In this document: positions 35,864-46,464 of the stretch, piece after piece
How positions within the stretch are numbered: the stretch's first letter is position 1
How the letters are laid out: every line of letters starts with the position of its first letter
NCBI RefSeq assembly: GCF_954871325.1
Contig: NC_088778.1
Location: forward strand, 23,111,120 to 23,175,119
Origin: Gordionus sp. m RMFG-2023
Lineage: Eukaryota; Nematomorpha; Gordioida; Chordodea; Parachordodidae
Direction of reading: 5' to 3'
Length of the DNA: 64,000 nucleotides
The notes under the pieces: generated by a model
What the model saw: only the letters and a program-made list of their open reading frames with translations
Database searches by the model: none
Told to the model about the DNA's origin: nothing
Made by a program: the position numbers and the translations under genes

Positions 35864-36496
35864 TAATTTAATGAAAAAAATTAAAATCTCATTTATAAAT
35901 GAGGATGATCAAACATTGGCTAATTATAGAAAATTGTTAACAGAATAAAGAGTTAAAATATGAATATAATGTTGGTGATAACTGCAATCTTGTTTGCCAA
36001 TCAAATATGTTTTATTGTGATTGCCCCTTTTTTTTAAATATGCAATTAATGCAGACATGTATTTATGGAAAGGAAAAAAAAATAATAGTGATCTATACGA
36101 TGAAAATTATGTCATCAAAGGTGGCACAAAAATTATTTTAAAAATCCATCGACATTTATCAATAATAATAATATAGATATATTAAATAACAAAAAGGGGA
36201 TTAAATACAAAAAAACCCTTTTTAATGACCAAATTTCATCCTATAATTATTTTAAAAATCAAAATATGCTTTTTCACACCATATCATTATTACCACCTAA
36301 TTTGAAACATGGGTTTGCTCAGGCTTTTGACAAACTACATGATTTTGCTATGAAAGGCATATTACTAATTATTTCCTCAAATAATTTCGATACAAGCTCA
36401 AATGAAAATAATGGTCAGATATTCTCCAATGATAGTATAGCAAATGTATTAAATGAGGATCTTACACACTCAAACGTGGATCCTAATATACAGTAA
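35864..36496 (+). pseudogene. MULE transposase C-terminus with SWIM finger
   Basis: After one frame change, KKIKISFINEDDQTLANYRK can be read. Then come NMFYCDCPFF (about 36008-36037) and, in a neighbouring frame, CRHVFMERK (about 36052-36078). Together these are the CxC...CxH ligands of a SWIM finger, the usual C-terminal module of MULE transposases. An open frame at 36266-36496 (MLFHTISLLPPNLKHGFAQA) adds a basic or acidic tail. Frame changes show decay. Confidence 0.6.
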
Positions 36497-37015
36497 AATA
36501 AAAATAATGTCCCAATTTTTTTAAAAAAGATGTTTATAATAGTCAAGAAAATGAATGTATAAATAATATCATAAAAGAAATTCAATTACCTAAGAAATTA
36601 AATAAAAGCGGGAGACCATTAGGATTTACAATATTGGATTCACAAAAAAGTACATTGACTTTATTTATTGTTAATAGTATATTATATAGAAAAGGCATAC
36701 AAATCCAAAGAAAATCATATAGATAAAAAGTTAAAATTTCAACAAGACCTTAATTCCCAAAACTTTGTTGACCCAAAAATAGTTGATACCAAAGGGAAAT
36801 TGTTGATAAAGACAAATTTTTAAACTTTTTTAGATTATAAAAAATCTTCTTTACACCTTTTGAAGGATCTTCAAGTGGACTTAGTAGGCTTTGTATACTC
36901 AGACTCAAAGTTCAAAAATTGTAATTTTATAATTATATACAGTTAATTGTAATTCTTAAATATCATGATTAATTTTATTTTTTTAAATATTTAAAGCCAT
37001 AGATGACCCACTCGT

Positions 37016-37766
37016 TAAAATCATTCAACATACATTTAAACATTTTTATAATCCAACTACCAATATTTGGAGGAAATATCATGATACTCGCTTAAATTTA
37101 GCGTCAGCAAAAAAGAAAGTCTCTCAAAATATAGGAAGGGTGCTAACTGCTCCATCACGATTGCAATTGAGCTAGATGGGAATTGTTTTTACCGGTAATT
37201 TAAAAATTTAAAAATAATTTTGGTTATATATTTTTTACTAATATACATAGAATATGGTTTTGTTTCTTTCTTTACCTTAAATTTTAATGATTATATCCTA
37301 TATTAATTCATAATATTATTTTTTTAAAACATTGATAGGTTTTTAGAAAAAGTAACATAATTAAATTTTTTAAAAAATAATTAGATGTATAAGTATGGAG
37401 ATAACAGGAAAACAAGACTCCTATGGTTTGATTAGATCACAGATGTTGCTGATGTTGCAAAAAATAATGATAAAAAATATATTAGATTATACTCAAGGTC
37501 AAAATACGTGTGAAGATGATGTGCAACAGTATATAATAGAAAAGGCAAGTAAGAATGGTGAATGGGCAACGAATATTGAATTGCGAAGTGTTGCCACACT
37601 TCTCAATACCCCGATATTGGTGTATGCTAGGTATGGAGCTTCATTTTGCTGGCAAATGTATCCACCATTTAAATATGATGATGGAAATATAAAAAAATTT
37701 GACCAAAACATTTATATTAACAATTCTGAATCCCATTTTGTAAATGTTATTGATTTAGAAGATTAA
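37016..37766 (+). pseudogene. OTU-like cysteine protease carried by the MULE
   Basis: IELDGNCFYR (37166-37194) is the OTU catalytic Asp/Cys motif (DGNCxxR). It ends at a phase-2 GT donor (37195). After a 190-bp intron the frame resumes at 37385 with CISMEITGKQDSYGLIRSQM, VQQYIIEKASKNGEWATNIE and LRSVATLLNTPILVYARYG. It ends near SHFVNVIDLED, where His is the expected catalytic residue. The W-x-x-x-x-E-L...A-x-x-L-x-x-x-I-x-V pattern fits OTU deubiquitinases. The open exon 2 (37385-37766) looks intact, but upstream parts contain stops. Its role could be to remove ubiquitin-like tags from host or element proteins (inference). Confidence 0.75.
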
Positions 37767-38178
37767 TTACAAATGTTGATATTTTATATTTTTTTCCAAA
37801 AGTATTTTAGTTGATTGTATTTGTCTTGTTTATATGCATATTTTTTTTTTATTTATCCTATTTTAACATATTATAAATAGATATATAGACTACAAAGATA
37901 TCTTTTTTACTCATACCATTTTTATATACATTTCATTACAACACCAACACCATGTAATCATCCCAATTATTATTTTAATTTGATTAATTTGTATTGCTAA
38001 TACAATTTTTAAATTCTAAAAATAAATTTGGAGATTTTTTTAAAATCTGAATTAATCCTCTTTTTTTTAAATCATCAACTCAAAAATGACTATATAAAAA
38101 ATTTAGTATATAACATGAATATCATTTTTTTAAATAAAAAAAATTGCCACCAAATAAGTTTTAATAAAGTGTTAACAC

Positions 38179-38204
38179 GGGGGGGGGGGGGGGGGGGGGG
38201 GGGG
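38179..38204. repeat. Run of 26 G
   Basis: An uninterrupted G tract inside the MULE 3' region, flanked by extremely AT-rich DNA. Its length may be unstable in the genome or in sequencing. Confidence 0.95.
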
Positions 38205-38254
38205 TATATTATTTTTATTTTTTTTATGGTTTTTTTTTAAATTTTTTATTTTTG

Positions 38255-38530
38255 CCTATAAATTTTTTATGGTAAAATATAGGAATTATTAATTGCGCAT
38301 ATTTAAGTTATATTTAGGAGAATTTTGCATACAAATTTAATTTTTTTGTGGTAAAATATAGGAATTATTAATTCCGCATATTTTAGGTGAATTTTGCCTT
38401 ACAAATTTAATTTTTTTTGTGGTAAAATATTTAAGTTATTTTTAGGAGATTTTGCATGCAAATTTAATTTTTTTGTGGTAAAATATTTAAGTTATTTTTA
38501 GGAGAATTTTGCCTACAAATTTAATTTTTT
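38255..38530. repeat. Four tandem units in the MULE 3' region
   Basis: Units of about 60-85 bp contain GGTAAAATATAGGAATTATT or GGTAAAATATTTAAGTTA, followed by TTAGGAGAATTTTGC and AAATTTAATTTTTT. Confidence 0.8.
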
Positions 38531-38882
38531 ATTTAAATCTAATTTTTATTAATTTTGCATTAGGGATAAAATAGACCCCACCTTTGAAGTTTAAGTGATT
38601 TTTAACATTTCTAGTGAAGGGTTAAATCGAAATATAGTATTAAATGAAGCAATTAAATATAGTATTATAATTTATACACGAAATATAGTATTAAGTAAAT
38701 TTTATTCATTAAATTGAAATATATTATTGAAGTTAATACAATCATTTATAAAATGATTAAAAATGTCCAATCATAAATTTTTATAATTAAATTAATTTAG
38801 GTAAATTAATTAAGAACATTATGGGAGCTCATTAAGAGAAATTTATTTTTTAAACTCTATTTAAAAAAATAATATCAAAAGA

Positions 38883-39310
38883 TATAATTTATAAATTTCA
38901 ACAAATTCAATAAAAAAATTTATATAAAAAATGAGTAATTGTTTGTAAATTTGAAGCTTGCTTGGGATTGTTGTGTGTCAATTTTATAGAATAAGTCATC
39001 ACAAGGTAAGATCTTTAATGTTTCTAAGTAACCTTTAAAATAAAACATACATTATAATTTATAAATTTCAACATAAATTCAATAAAAAAAATTATATAAA
39101 AAATGAGCAATTGTTTGTAGATTTGAAGCTTGTTAGGGATTGTTGTGTGTCAATTTTATAGAATAAGTCATCACAAGGTAAGAACTTTAATGTTCCCAGG
39201 TAACCTTTAAAATAAGACATACAATATAATTTATAAATTTCAACATAAATTCAATAAAAAAATTTATATAAAAAATGAGTAATTGTTTGTAAATTTGAAG
39301 CACAAGGTAA
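38883..39310. repeat. About 171-bp tandem units, 2.5 copies
   Basis: TATAATTTATAAATTTCAAC begins near 38883, 39053 and 39225. Each full unit also holds TGAAGCTTG, GGGATTGTTGTGTGTCAATT and CATCACAAGGTAAG. The third unit is cut short and jumps to the CACAAGGTAAG end. Confidence 0.85.
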
Positions 39311-39360
39311 GATTTATTCTTTACTCAATCATTCTAAATTTCCTAATTTATAGCCATCTT

Positions 39361-40010
39361 AAGATTTATGTAATTTAAATTTTTATATTGCTTTATAGTT
39401 TACTAAATATTGGGAAATAAGTAAGGTATTACTATGGTAGTACTTTTTGGTGACATTCTAAAATCTGATATATAAAGATTTATGTATTTTAAAAAGGTAT
39501 TACTATGGTAGTACTTTTTGGTGACATTCTAAAATCTGATATATAAAGATTTATGTATTTTAAATTTTTATATTGCTTTATAGTTTACTAAATATTGGGA
39601 AATAAGTAATGTATTACTATGGTAGTACTTTTTGGTGACATTCTAAAATCTGATATATAAAGATTTATGCATTTTAAAAAGGTATTACTATGATAGTACT
39701 TTTTGGTGACATTTTAAAATCTGATATATAAAGATTTATGTATTTTAAAAAGGTATTACTATGGTAGTACTTTTTGGTGTCATTCTAAAATCTGATATAT
39801 AAAGATTTATGTATTTTAAAAAGGTATTACTATGGTAGTACTTTTTGGTGACATTCTAAAATCTGATATATAAAGATTTATGTATTTTAAATTTTTATAT
39901 TGCTTTATAGTTTACTAAATATTGGGAAATAAGTAAGGTAAAATCTGATATATAAAGATTTATGTATTTTAAATTTTTATATTGCTTTATAGTTTACTAA
40001 ATTTCGTCCA
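39361..40010 (-). repeat. MULE right subterminal repeats, about eight inverted units
   Basis: Inverted copies of the unit at 34217-34430: AAATCTGATATATAAAGATT occurs about seven times between 39460 and 39950, plus a partial first unit. Long units (about 115 bp, with GCTTTATAGTTTACTAAATA) and short units (about 70 bp) alternate. The left end has only two units, so copy number is unequal at the two ends. Confidence 0.9.
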
Positions 40011-40195
40011 CGATATTATTTATACATCCATTTTATTATAAATACAAATTTTAAATGATTCGTTAAATTTTCGTTACTTTTTTATCGATTCGGAAAATGC
40101 GTATAAATAAGAAAAAATATAACTTTTATTTCTTGCTAATACGCCATTTGGCGTAAGTCTATCATCTCCCGAATTAGGGAAGAGTTAAAAGTAAA

Positions 40196-41000
40196 CTAAT
40201 ACTTCACCAATAGCCTCAAAATTAACATAAATAATGCGAGATGTTTCTAAGTGACCAGTCCAACTCTGGTCTAAAAAGAGTATGGCCTGCATATTTGCAG
40301 GATACGTTAAACCGTCTAAAAAATTATGCAATGCATTGAATAAATTTAAAAAAATTAGAAATGATAACAATATTATTATACCAATTTTGAACCACAAGAT
40401 GCAACATGTGGTTGTAGCAATGTATAAAAGAAACTTTTTTATTAATTCTTTTTTGAAGTAGGGTTTGCACTGCTCCATTTTGGCCAGACATAACGTTTGC
40501 ACAATCATATGCCTGGTTTATCATATTCGTTGAATTAATATTTGACTCATTAAGTTGCTTTAAAATGCAATTAGTTATGCTTTCAGCAGAAAGACACTCT
40601 AAATTAATAATCCCTATTAAATTTTCTTGGACTTCTCCAGAAAAAATATAAAGAATTATGCTCAGGTTTTTACAACCTGATGCATCTTTTGTCACATCAG
40701 CCTTAAGACAAAAAATAAGGCATCTCACTTTTGTTATATTTATCTGAAATATAATCAAGCACCATATCTACCATAATAGATATTATTTCGTTTTGAATCT
40801 GGGTAATGAATATGGCATATTTACGTATATAAATTTCGCAATTTTATTTAATACAGGATCTTTTTGGATGGTGTATGAAAACATTACTATAAATAGTCCA
40901 GAAAGAATAAATTATGTTTTCTACATTTGCAGCATCCATAATTTTTGTTGAACCAATGCCACGGAAAGGTAGCTCCTGTATGTTAAGAAAATCATGAAAT
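40196..41000 (-). pseudogene. DUF4371-type hAT transposase, N-terminal and middle part
   Basis: The minus frame 40758-40324 holds ADVTKDASGCKNLSIILYIF, NLIGIINLECLSAESITNCI, QAYDCANVMSGQNGAVQTLL and FIHCYNHMLHLVVQN. This is the DUF4371 pattern (ADxTxDxSxxEQLSxxxRY ... GxxxxxxxSAxxL ... GQxYDGAANMSG ... VHCxxHxLNLxL). The frame then changes and continues as FNALHNFLDG and LFLDQSWTGHLETSRIIYVN to about 40185, where the MULE inserted. One frame change is visible in this stretch. Confidence 0.8.
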
Positions 41001-41439
41001 CTTGATCTAAAATCGTAAAAATTATGTTAATTTGTTGGCTTACCAAAATTGTTGTTATCTCTGTATTTTCTTTATAATGCTAATATATTCACCGCTGTTT
41101 TAAATAATTGGTTATATCGGGCTTAGATAATATTATTTTGTCTAAGATCTTAATCGGACCATTTTTAAAAATCGGCCCAAATCGAAATATTTAGCAACAC
41201 TGCACAATATAATTACCAAATTTTATAAAAATTTAATAAGAACCGTTTTTATTTTAATAAATATTTACGGATCAGTATCAATCTGTTTCTTTAGATTTTG
41301 ATTGTAAATAATTATCAATTTAAGTGGGGGGTCGAGGTCTTGGAGGGTCAGGAAAAATTAATATATATATATCAATCGGTTTTTTATGATTTGCACCCAG
41401 ATCTATATCAGAGACCTTCAAAAGATAATAATATTGAGA

Positions 41440-41660
41440 TTGAACCATAATATAAAATAATTATCATTGAAATAACAATTTATACATTATAATTAAGCGC
41501 CTATATAATGATATACACAAACACACAGGAAAAGGATAAAATACGAATGAATGATGATTTATTATTGGAAAAAAATTAAACAGGATAGGAAGAAATTTAC
41601 AAACAATACATGTTTTTTGAATAAATATATAAAATTTATTTTAAAAATATAAAAATAATC
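41440..41660. mobile_element. Fragment of the 30356-33567 hAT family
   Basis: GATTTATTATTGGA, GAAATTTACAAAC, ACATGTTTTTTGAATAAATA and AAATATAAAAATAATCAATTA match about 33250-33375 in the same orientation. The upstream AATTAAGCGCCTAT and ACACAAACACAC blocks match (inverted) about 30735-30770. No ends are preserved. Confidence 0.55.
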
Positions 41661-41689
41661 AATTACAAAAATTTTTTTAAATTTGGGGG

Positions 41690-41804
41690 CATGGAAAAAT
41701 ATATTTAGGCCATTTTTTGGTGCCAAAGATTTTTTCTGGGGGCCAAAATTTTTTTTAGGGAAGCCTGCCCTCCTCCCCCCCCCCCCCCCGTGGCTACGGC
41801 CCTG
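41690..41804. mobile_element. Transposon end with 15-C tract
   Basis: Read inward from 41804: CAGGGCCGTAGCCAC, then a G15 tract (C tract at 41775-41789), then GGCAGGCTTCCC. This type of end is also seen at 4819 and at 20350/23537. The opposite end was not found. Confidence 0.4.
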
Positions 41805-41894
41805 AGTAAAATGAACTAAAACATATTTTATAAATCTAAAACAAAATTTTAAAATATTAAATAATTTAAACATTTACAAATAAAAACAAAAACC

Positions 41895-42041
41895 TATCCC
41901 ATTAACATATATTTTAAAGTTTTTGTCAAAATAATGTAATTCAGAAGAGTGAAAATTGTTATGCTCGACATTTTAAATTTTTCCAACGTTTTTGATGAAA
42001 ATAGGTATAAAATAATATTGTAAATTTAATAATAATGTAAG
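41895..42041. repeat. Fragment of the 28010/48630 repeat family
   Basis: AAAATAATGTAATTCAGAAG, GTGAAAATTGTTATG and TTTTTGATGAAAATAGG match the linker at 28490-28590 and, inverted, the region 48450-48720. A further weak copy follows the next element at about 46117-46260 (GTGAAAATTGTCATC). The fold-back element 42042-46108 therefore inserted into an older repeat of this family. Confidence 0.5.
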
Positions 42042-42099
42042 TAGTGTTGTTAATCGGCTTAGCCGAGTCGGCTCGAACAGAGCTCACCCAAATTTTGAG

Positions 42100-42480
42100 T
42101 CATTTTTTTCGACTCCAACTCAAAGTATTGGTCGTTTTTTACGACTTCGACCCGAGTTCAAGCCGAAAAAAACGACTTCGACCCAAAATATGGGTCGTTT
42201 TTTTCGACTCCGACCCAAGTCCAAGCCGAAAAAAACGACCTCGACCCAAAATATGGGTCGTTTTTTACGACTCCGACTCAAAATTTGGGTTGTATTTTTC
42301 GACTCAAACTTGAAGTTTGGGTCGTATTTTTCGACTCAAGCTTGAAGTATGGGTCGTATTTTTCGACTCAAACTTGAAGTTTAGATCGTATTTTTCGGCT
42401 CCAACTCAAAGTCTGGGTCGTTTTTCTGACTCAGACTCAAACATCGGGTCGTTTCATTCAATCAGACCCAAAATATGGAT
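42100..42480. repeat. GGGTCG iterons, left arm
   Basis: Units such as GGGTCGTTTTTTACGACTCC and GGTCGTATTTTTCGACTC are inverted relative to about 45600-46085. Spurious long frames arise from their periodicity. Confidence 0.85.
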
Positions 42481-42689
42481 CTTTTTTTTTAAAGACGACT
42501 TAAAGTTAGTGTTGCTTTTTATCACCCCTAACCCAATATCTAGATCATTTTTTTCCTAAAAGTCAAATAACATTTAGTATATATTAATATTAGAGGAGGG
42601 AAAGTTACTTAAAGCTTCTTTAAATTATAATGCTCTGATTAACTATTCATCATAGTTATATTTTAAAATTTTTAAGTGAAGATGTACCA

Positions 42690-43735
42690 TAGAAAAGTGC
42701 CATTTGTCATGATGGTTATTTTTGAACTTTTTTAAATGAAATAGATAAAAATATATATTGTAGACATGTTAAATCAAAATTTCAGTGATGATGTACCATA
42801 GATAAGTGGTAATTGTCATAATCGCTATTTTTGAACTTTTTTGAGTTTTTTTAAAGCAAATTGCTAAAAATATATATTCTAAACATGTTAAATTAAAAAT
42901 TCAGTGAGGATGTATCATAGATAGGTGACAATTGTCATAATCGCTATTTTTGACCTTTTTTGAGTTTTTTAAAGCAAATTGCTAAAAATATATATTCTAA
43001 ACATGTTAAATTAAAAATTCAGTTAGGATGTATCATAGATAGGTGACAATTGTCATAATCGCTATTTTTGAACTTTTTCAAATTTTTTTAAAGGAAATAG
43101 CTAAAAATATATATTCTAAACATGTTAAATTAAAAATTAGTGAGGATGTATCATAGATAGGTGACAATTGTCATAATCGTTATTTTTGAACTTTTTTCAA
43201 TTTTTTTAAAGCAAATAGCGAAAAATATATATTCTAAACATGTTAAATTAAAAATTCAGTGAGGATGTATCATATATAGGTGACAATTGTCATAATCGCT
43301 ATTTTTGAACTTTTTCAAATATTTTTAAAGGAAATATCTAAAAATATATATTCTAAAAATGTTAAATTAAAAATTCAGTGAGGATGTATCATAGATAGGT
43401 GACAATTGTCATAATCGCTATTTTTGAACTTTTTTGAGTTTTTTTAAAGCAAATTGCTAAAAATATATATTCCAAACATGTTAAATTAAAAATTCAGTAA
43501 GGATGTATCATAGATAGGTGACAATTGTCATAATCGCTATTTTTGAACTTCTTCAATTTTTTTTAAAGGAAATAGCTAAAAATATATATTCTAAACATGT
43601 TAAATTAAAAATTCAGTGAGGATGTATCATAGATAGGTGACAATTGTCATAATCGCTATTTTTGAACTTTTTCAAATTTTTTTAAAGGAAATATCTAAAA
43701 ATATATATTCTAAACATGTTAAATTAAAAATTCAG
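42690..43735. repeat. 119-bp satellite, left arm of copy 2
   Basis: About nine units with GACAATTGTCATAATCGCTA and TTCTAAACATGTTAAATTAA, in the opposite orientation to the array at 43997-45300. Confidence 0.9.
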
Positions 43736-43737
43736 TG

Positions 43738-45440
43738 ATTTATGATACATCATCACTGAAATTTTGATTTAACATATCTACAATATATATTTTTATCTAT
43801 TTCATTTAAAAAAGTTCAAAAATAACCATCATGACAAATGGCACTTTTCTATGGTACATCTTAACTTAAAAATTTTAAAATATAACTATGATAAATAGTT
43901 AATCAGAGCATTATAATTTAAAGAAGCTTTAAATAACTTTCCCGCCTATAATATTAATATATACTAAATGTTATTTGACTTTTGGTCGAAAAAAATAGTT
44001 CAAAAATAGCGATTATTACAATTGTTACCTATCTATGATACATCCTCACTGAATTTTTAATTTAACATGTTTAGAATATATATTTTTAGCTATTTCCTTT
44101 AAAAAAATTTGAAAAAGTTCAAAAATAGCGATTATGACAATTGTCACCTATCTATGATACATCCTCACTGTATTTTCAATTTAACATGTTTAGAATATAT
44201 ATTTTTAGATATTTCCTTTAAAAAAATTTGAAAGTGTTCAAAAATAGTGATTATGACAATTGTCACCTATCTATGATACATATCACTGAATTTTTAATTT
44301 AACATGTTTAGAATATATATTTTTAGATATTTCCTTTAAAAAAATTTGAAAAAGTTCAAAAATAGCGATTATGACAATTGTCACCTATCTATGATACATC
44401 CTCACTGAATTTTTAATTTAACATGTTTAGAATATATATTTTTAGATATTTCCTTTAAAAAAATTTGAAAAAGTTCAAAAATAGCGAATATGACAATTAT
44501 CACCTATCTATGATACATCCTCACTGAATTTTTAATTTAACATGTTTAGAATATATATTTTTAGCTATTTCCTTTAAAAAAATTTGAAAAAGTTCAAAAA
44601 TAGCGATTATGACAATTGTAACCTATCTATGATACATCCTCGCTGAATTTTTAATTTAACATGTTTAGAATATATATTTTTAGCTATTTCCTTTAAAAAA
44701 ATTTGAAAAAGTTCAAAAATAGCGATTATGACAATTGTAACCTATCTATGATACATCCTCGCTGAATTTTTAATTTAACATGTTTAGAATATATATTTTT
44801 AGCTATTTCCTTTAAAAAAATTTGAAAAAGTTCAAAAATAGCGATTATGACAATTGTCACCTATCTATGATACATCCTCACTGAATTTTTAATTTAACAT
44901 GTTTAGAATATATGTTTTTAGATATTTCCTTTAAAAAAATTTGAAAAAGTTCAAAAATAGCGATTATGACAATTGTCACCTATCTATGATACATCCTCAC
45001 AGAATTTTTAATTTAACATGTTTAGAATATATATTTTTAGATATTTCCTTTAAAAAAATTTGAAAAAGTTCAAAAATAGCGATTATGACAATTGTCACCT
45101 ATCTATGATACATCCTCACTGAATTTTTAATTTAACATGTTTAGAATATATATTTTTAGATATTTCCTTTAAAAAAATTTGAAAAAGTTCAAAAATAGCG
45201 ATTATGACAATTGTCACCTATCTATGATACATCCTCACTGAATTTTTAATTTAACATGTTTAGAATATATATTTTTAGCAATTTGCTTTAAAAAAACTCA
45301 AAAAAGTTCAAAAATAGCGATTATGACAATTACCACTTATCTATGGTACATCATCACTGAAATTTTGATTTAACATGTCTACAATATATATTTTTATCTA
45401 TTTCATTTAAAAAAGTTCAAAAATAACCATCATGACAAAT
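43738..45440. repeat. 119-bp satellite, right arm of copy 2, with internal partial arm
   Basis: The array from about 43997 is preceded by an extra outer unit, linker and iteron start (43738-43996, including CCCGCCTATAATATTAATAT). That order normally occurs only at the outer edge, so an arm end is embedded inside. Outermost units (about 45270-45440) are diverged in the same way as at 2780-2900. Confidence 0.85.
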
Positions 45441-45589
45441 GGCACTTTTCTATGGTTCATCTTCACTTAAAAATTTTAAAATATAACTATGATGAATAGT
45501 TAATCAGAGCATTATAATTTAAAGAAGCTTTAACTAACTTTCCCGCCTATAATATTAATATATACTAAATGTTATTTGACTTTTGGTCG

Positions 45590-46085
45590 AAAAAAATGAT
45601 CTAGATATTGGGTTAGGGGTGAAAAAAAGCAACCCTAACTTTAAGTCGTCTTTAAAAAAAAAGATCCATATTTTGGGTCGGATTGAATAAAACGACCCGA
45701 TGTTTGAGTCTGAGTCAGAAAAACGACCCAAACTTTGAGTTCGAGTCGAAAAATACGATCTAAACTTCAAGTTTGAGTCGAAAAATACGACCCAAACTTC
45801 AAGTTTGAGTCGAAAAATACGACCCAAACTTCAAGTTTGAGTCGAAAAATACAACCCAAATTTCAAGTTTGAGTCAAAAAATACAACCCAAATTTTGAGT
45901 CGGAGTTGTAAAAAACGACCCATATTTTGGGTCGAGGTCGTTTTTTTCGGCTTGGACTTGGGTCGGAGTCGAAAAAAACGACCCATATTTTTTTTCGGCT
46001 TGAACTCGGGTCGAAGTCGAAAAAACGACCCAAACATTGAGTCGGAGTCGAATAAAACGACCCGAGCTTTGGGTCGGGGTCGCGA
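45590..46085. repeat. GGGTCG iterons, right arm
   Basis: About fifteen units in the orientation of 3040-3420. Near the terminus (46060-46095: GGGTCGGGGTCGCGACTCGC) it differs from the other ends, which carry GAGCTCTGTTCGAGCC instead. Confidence 0.85.
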
Positions 46086-46464
46086 CTCGCGGCGTTTTAA
46101 CAACACTAAATGTAAGTAATAAGGGTAATTCATGTCATATTTAAGATTTTTAAATCTATAAAATAGGAAAAAATGTATATTTTGTATTTTTTTTGTGAAA
46201 ATTTAAGCATTATGAAGTTCACAAATGTGAAAATTGTCATCTTAAGGTAAAGCTTACGATAGTATTAAAAAAATATAACCATATTATATAAATTTTTATT
46301 GCACTTCAATATAAAAAGAATTAATTAAGTTATAATATAAAAAAATCCTCAGAGTTTTTTCTTGTAATATAAGATAATTTAATTATACCAATTATATAGA
46401 GGCATGTCTACTATAATTCAAAAGTGATATTAAGTAAATTGAGGCTAATATATGAAGTTTACTG

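Larger units (their letters stand above)
34046..40170 (+). mobile_element. Mutator-like element (MULE) with OTU protease module
   Basis: The long terminal inverted repeats start GGGAGATGATAGACTTACGC (34046) and end with the reverse complement (40170). Homology runs inward for about 250 bp and then into tandem units. The flanking 9-mers GAATTAAGA (34037-34045) and GAATTAGGG (40171-40179) agree at 7 of 9 positions, as expected for the 9-bp duplication of the Mutator superfamily. Contents in order: subterminal repeats, a transposase with zinc-finger and MULE domains, a SWIM-type finger, an OTU-like domain, and a 3' region of several tandem repeats. It sits inside the older DUF4371 hAT. Stops and frame changes suggest that this copy is dead. 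Confidence 0.9.
29690..41202 (-). mobile_element. Old DUF4371-type hAT split by two later transposons
   Basis: Minus-strand remnants of one DUF4371-family hAT transposase lie in the correct order. The N-terminal to middle part is at about 40196-41000, a small middle part at about 33600-34045, and the C-terminal part at about 29700-30355. The gaps are exactly two independent insertions with their own target duplications (34046-40170 and 30356-33567). The right terminus, read inward from 41202, is CAGTGTTGCTAAATATTTCG. The left terminus was not found, and the microsatellite ending at about 29470 may have erased it. Confidence 0.6.
42042..46108. mobile_element. Fold-back hAT-like element, copy 2 (two long arms)
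   Basis: The ends are TAGTGTTGTTAA (42042-42053) and TTAACAACACTA (46097-46108). The target duplication AATGTAAG is perfect (42034-42041 and 46109-46116). Left arm: terminus, GGGTCG iterons (about 42100-42480), linker (about 42490-42690), then about nine 119-bp units to about 43735. The orientation then reverses. First comes a partial right arm (about 43738-43996: outer unit, linker and the first bases of the iteron array). Next come about twelve 119-bp units (about 43997-45300), the linker (about 45300-45590), iterons (about 45590-46085) and the terminus. It has no coding capacity. Confidence 0.9.

Noticed and set aside
41562-41873. 103-codon minus-strand frame with a Gly run
   Set aside because: The frame crosses a C15 tract and a transposon end. 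There is no domain.
42044-42559. Frames of 80-89 codons at the left arm of the large fold-back element (and 45555-46133 at the right)
   Set aside because: Same cause: periodic iterons keep frames open. There are no domains, and frame choice differs between copies.
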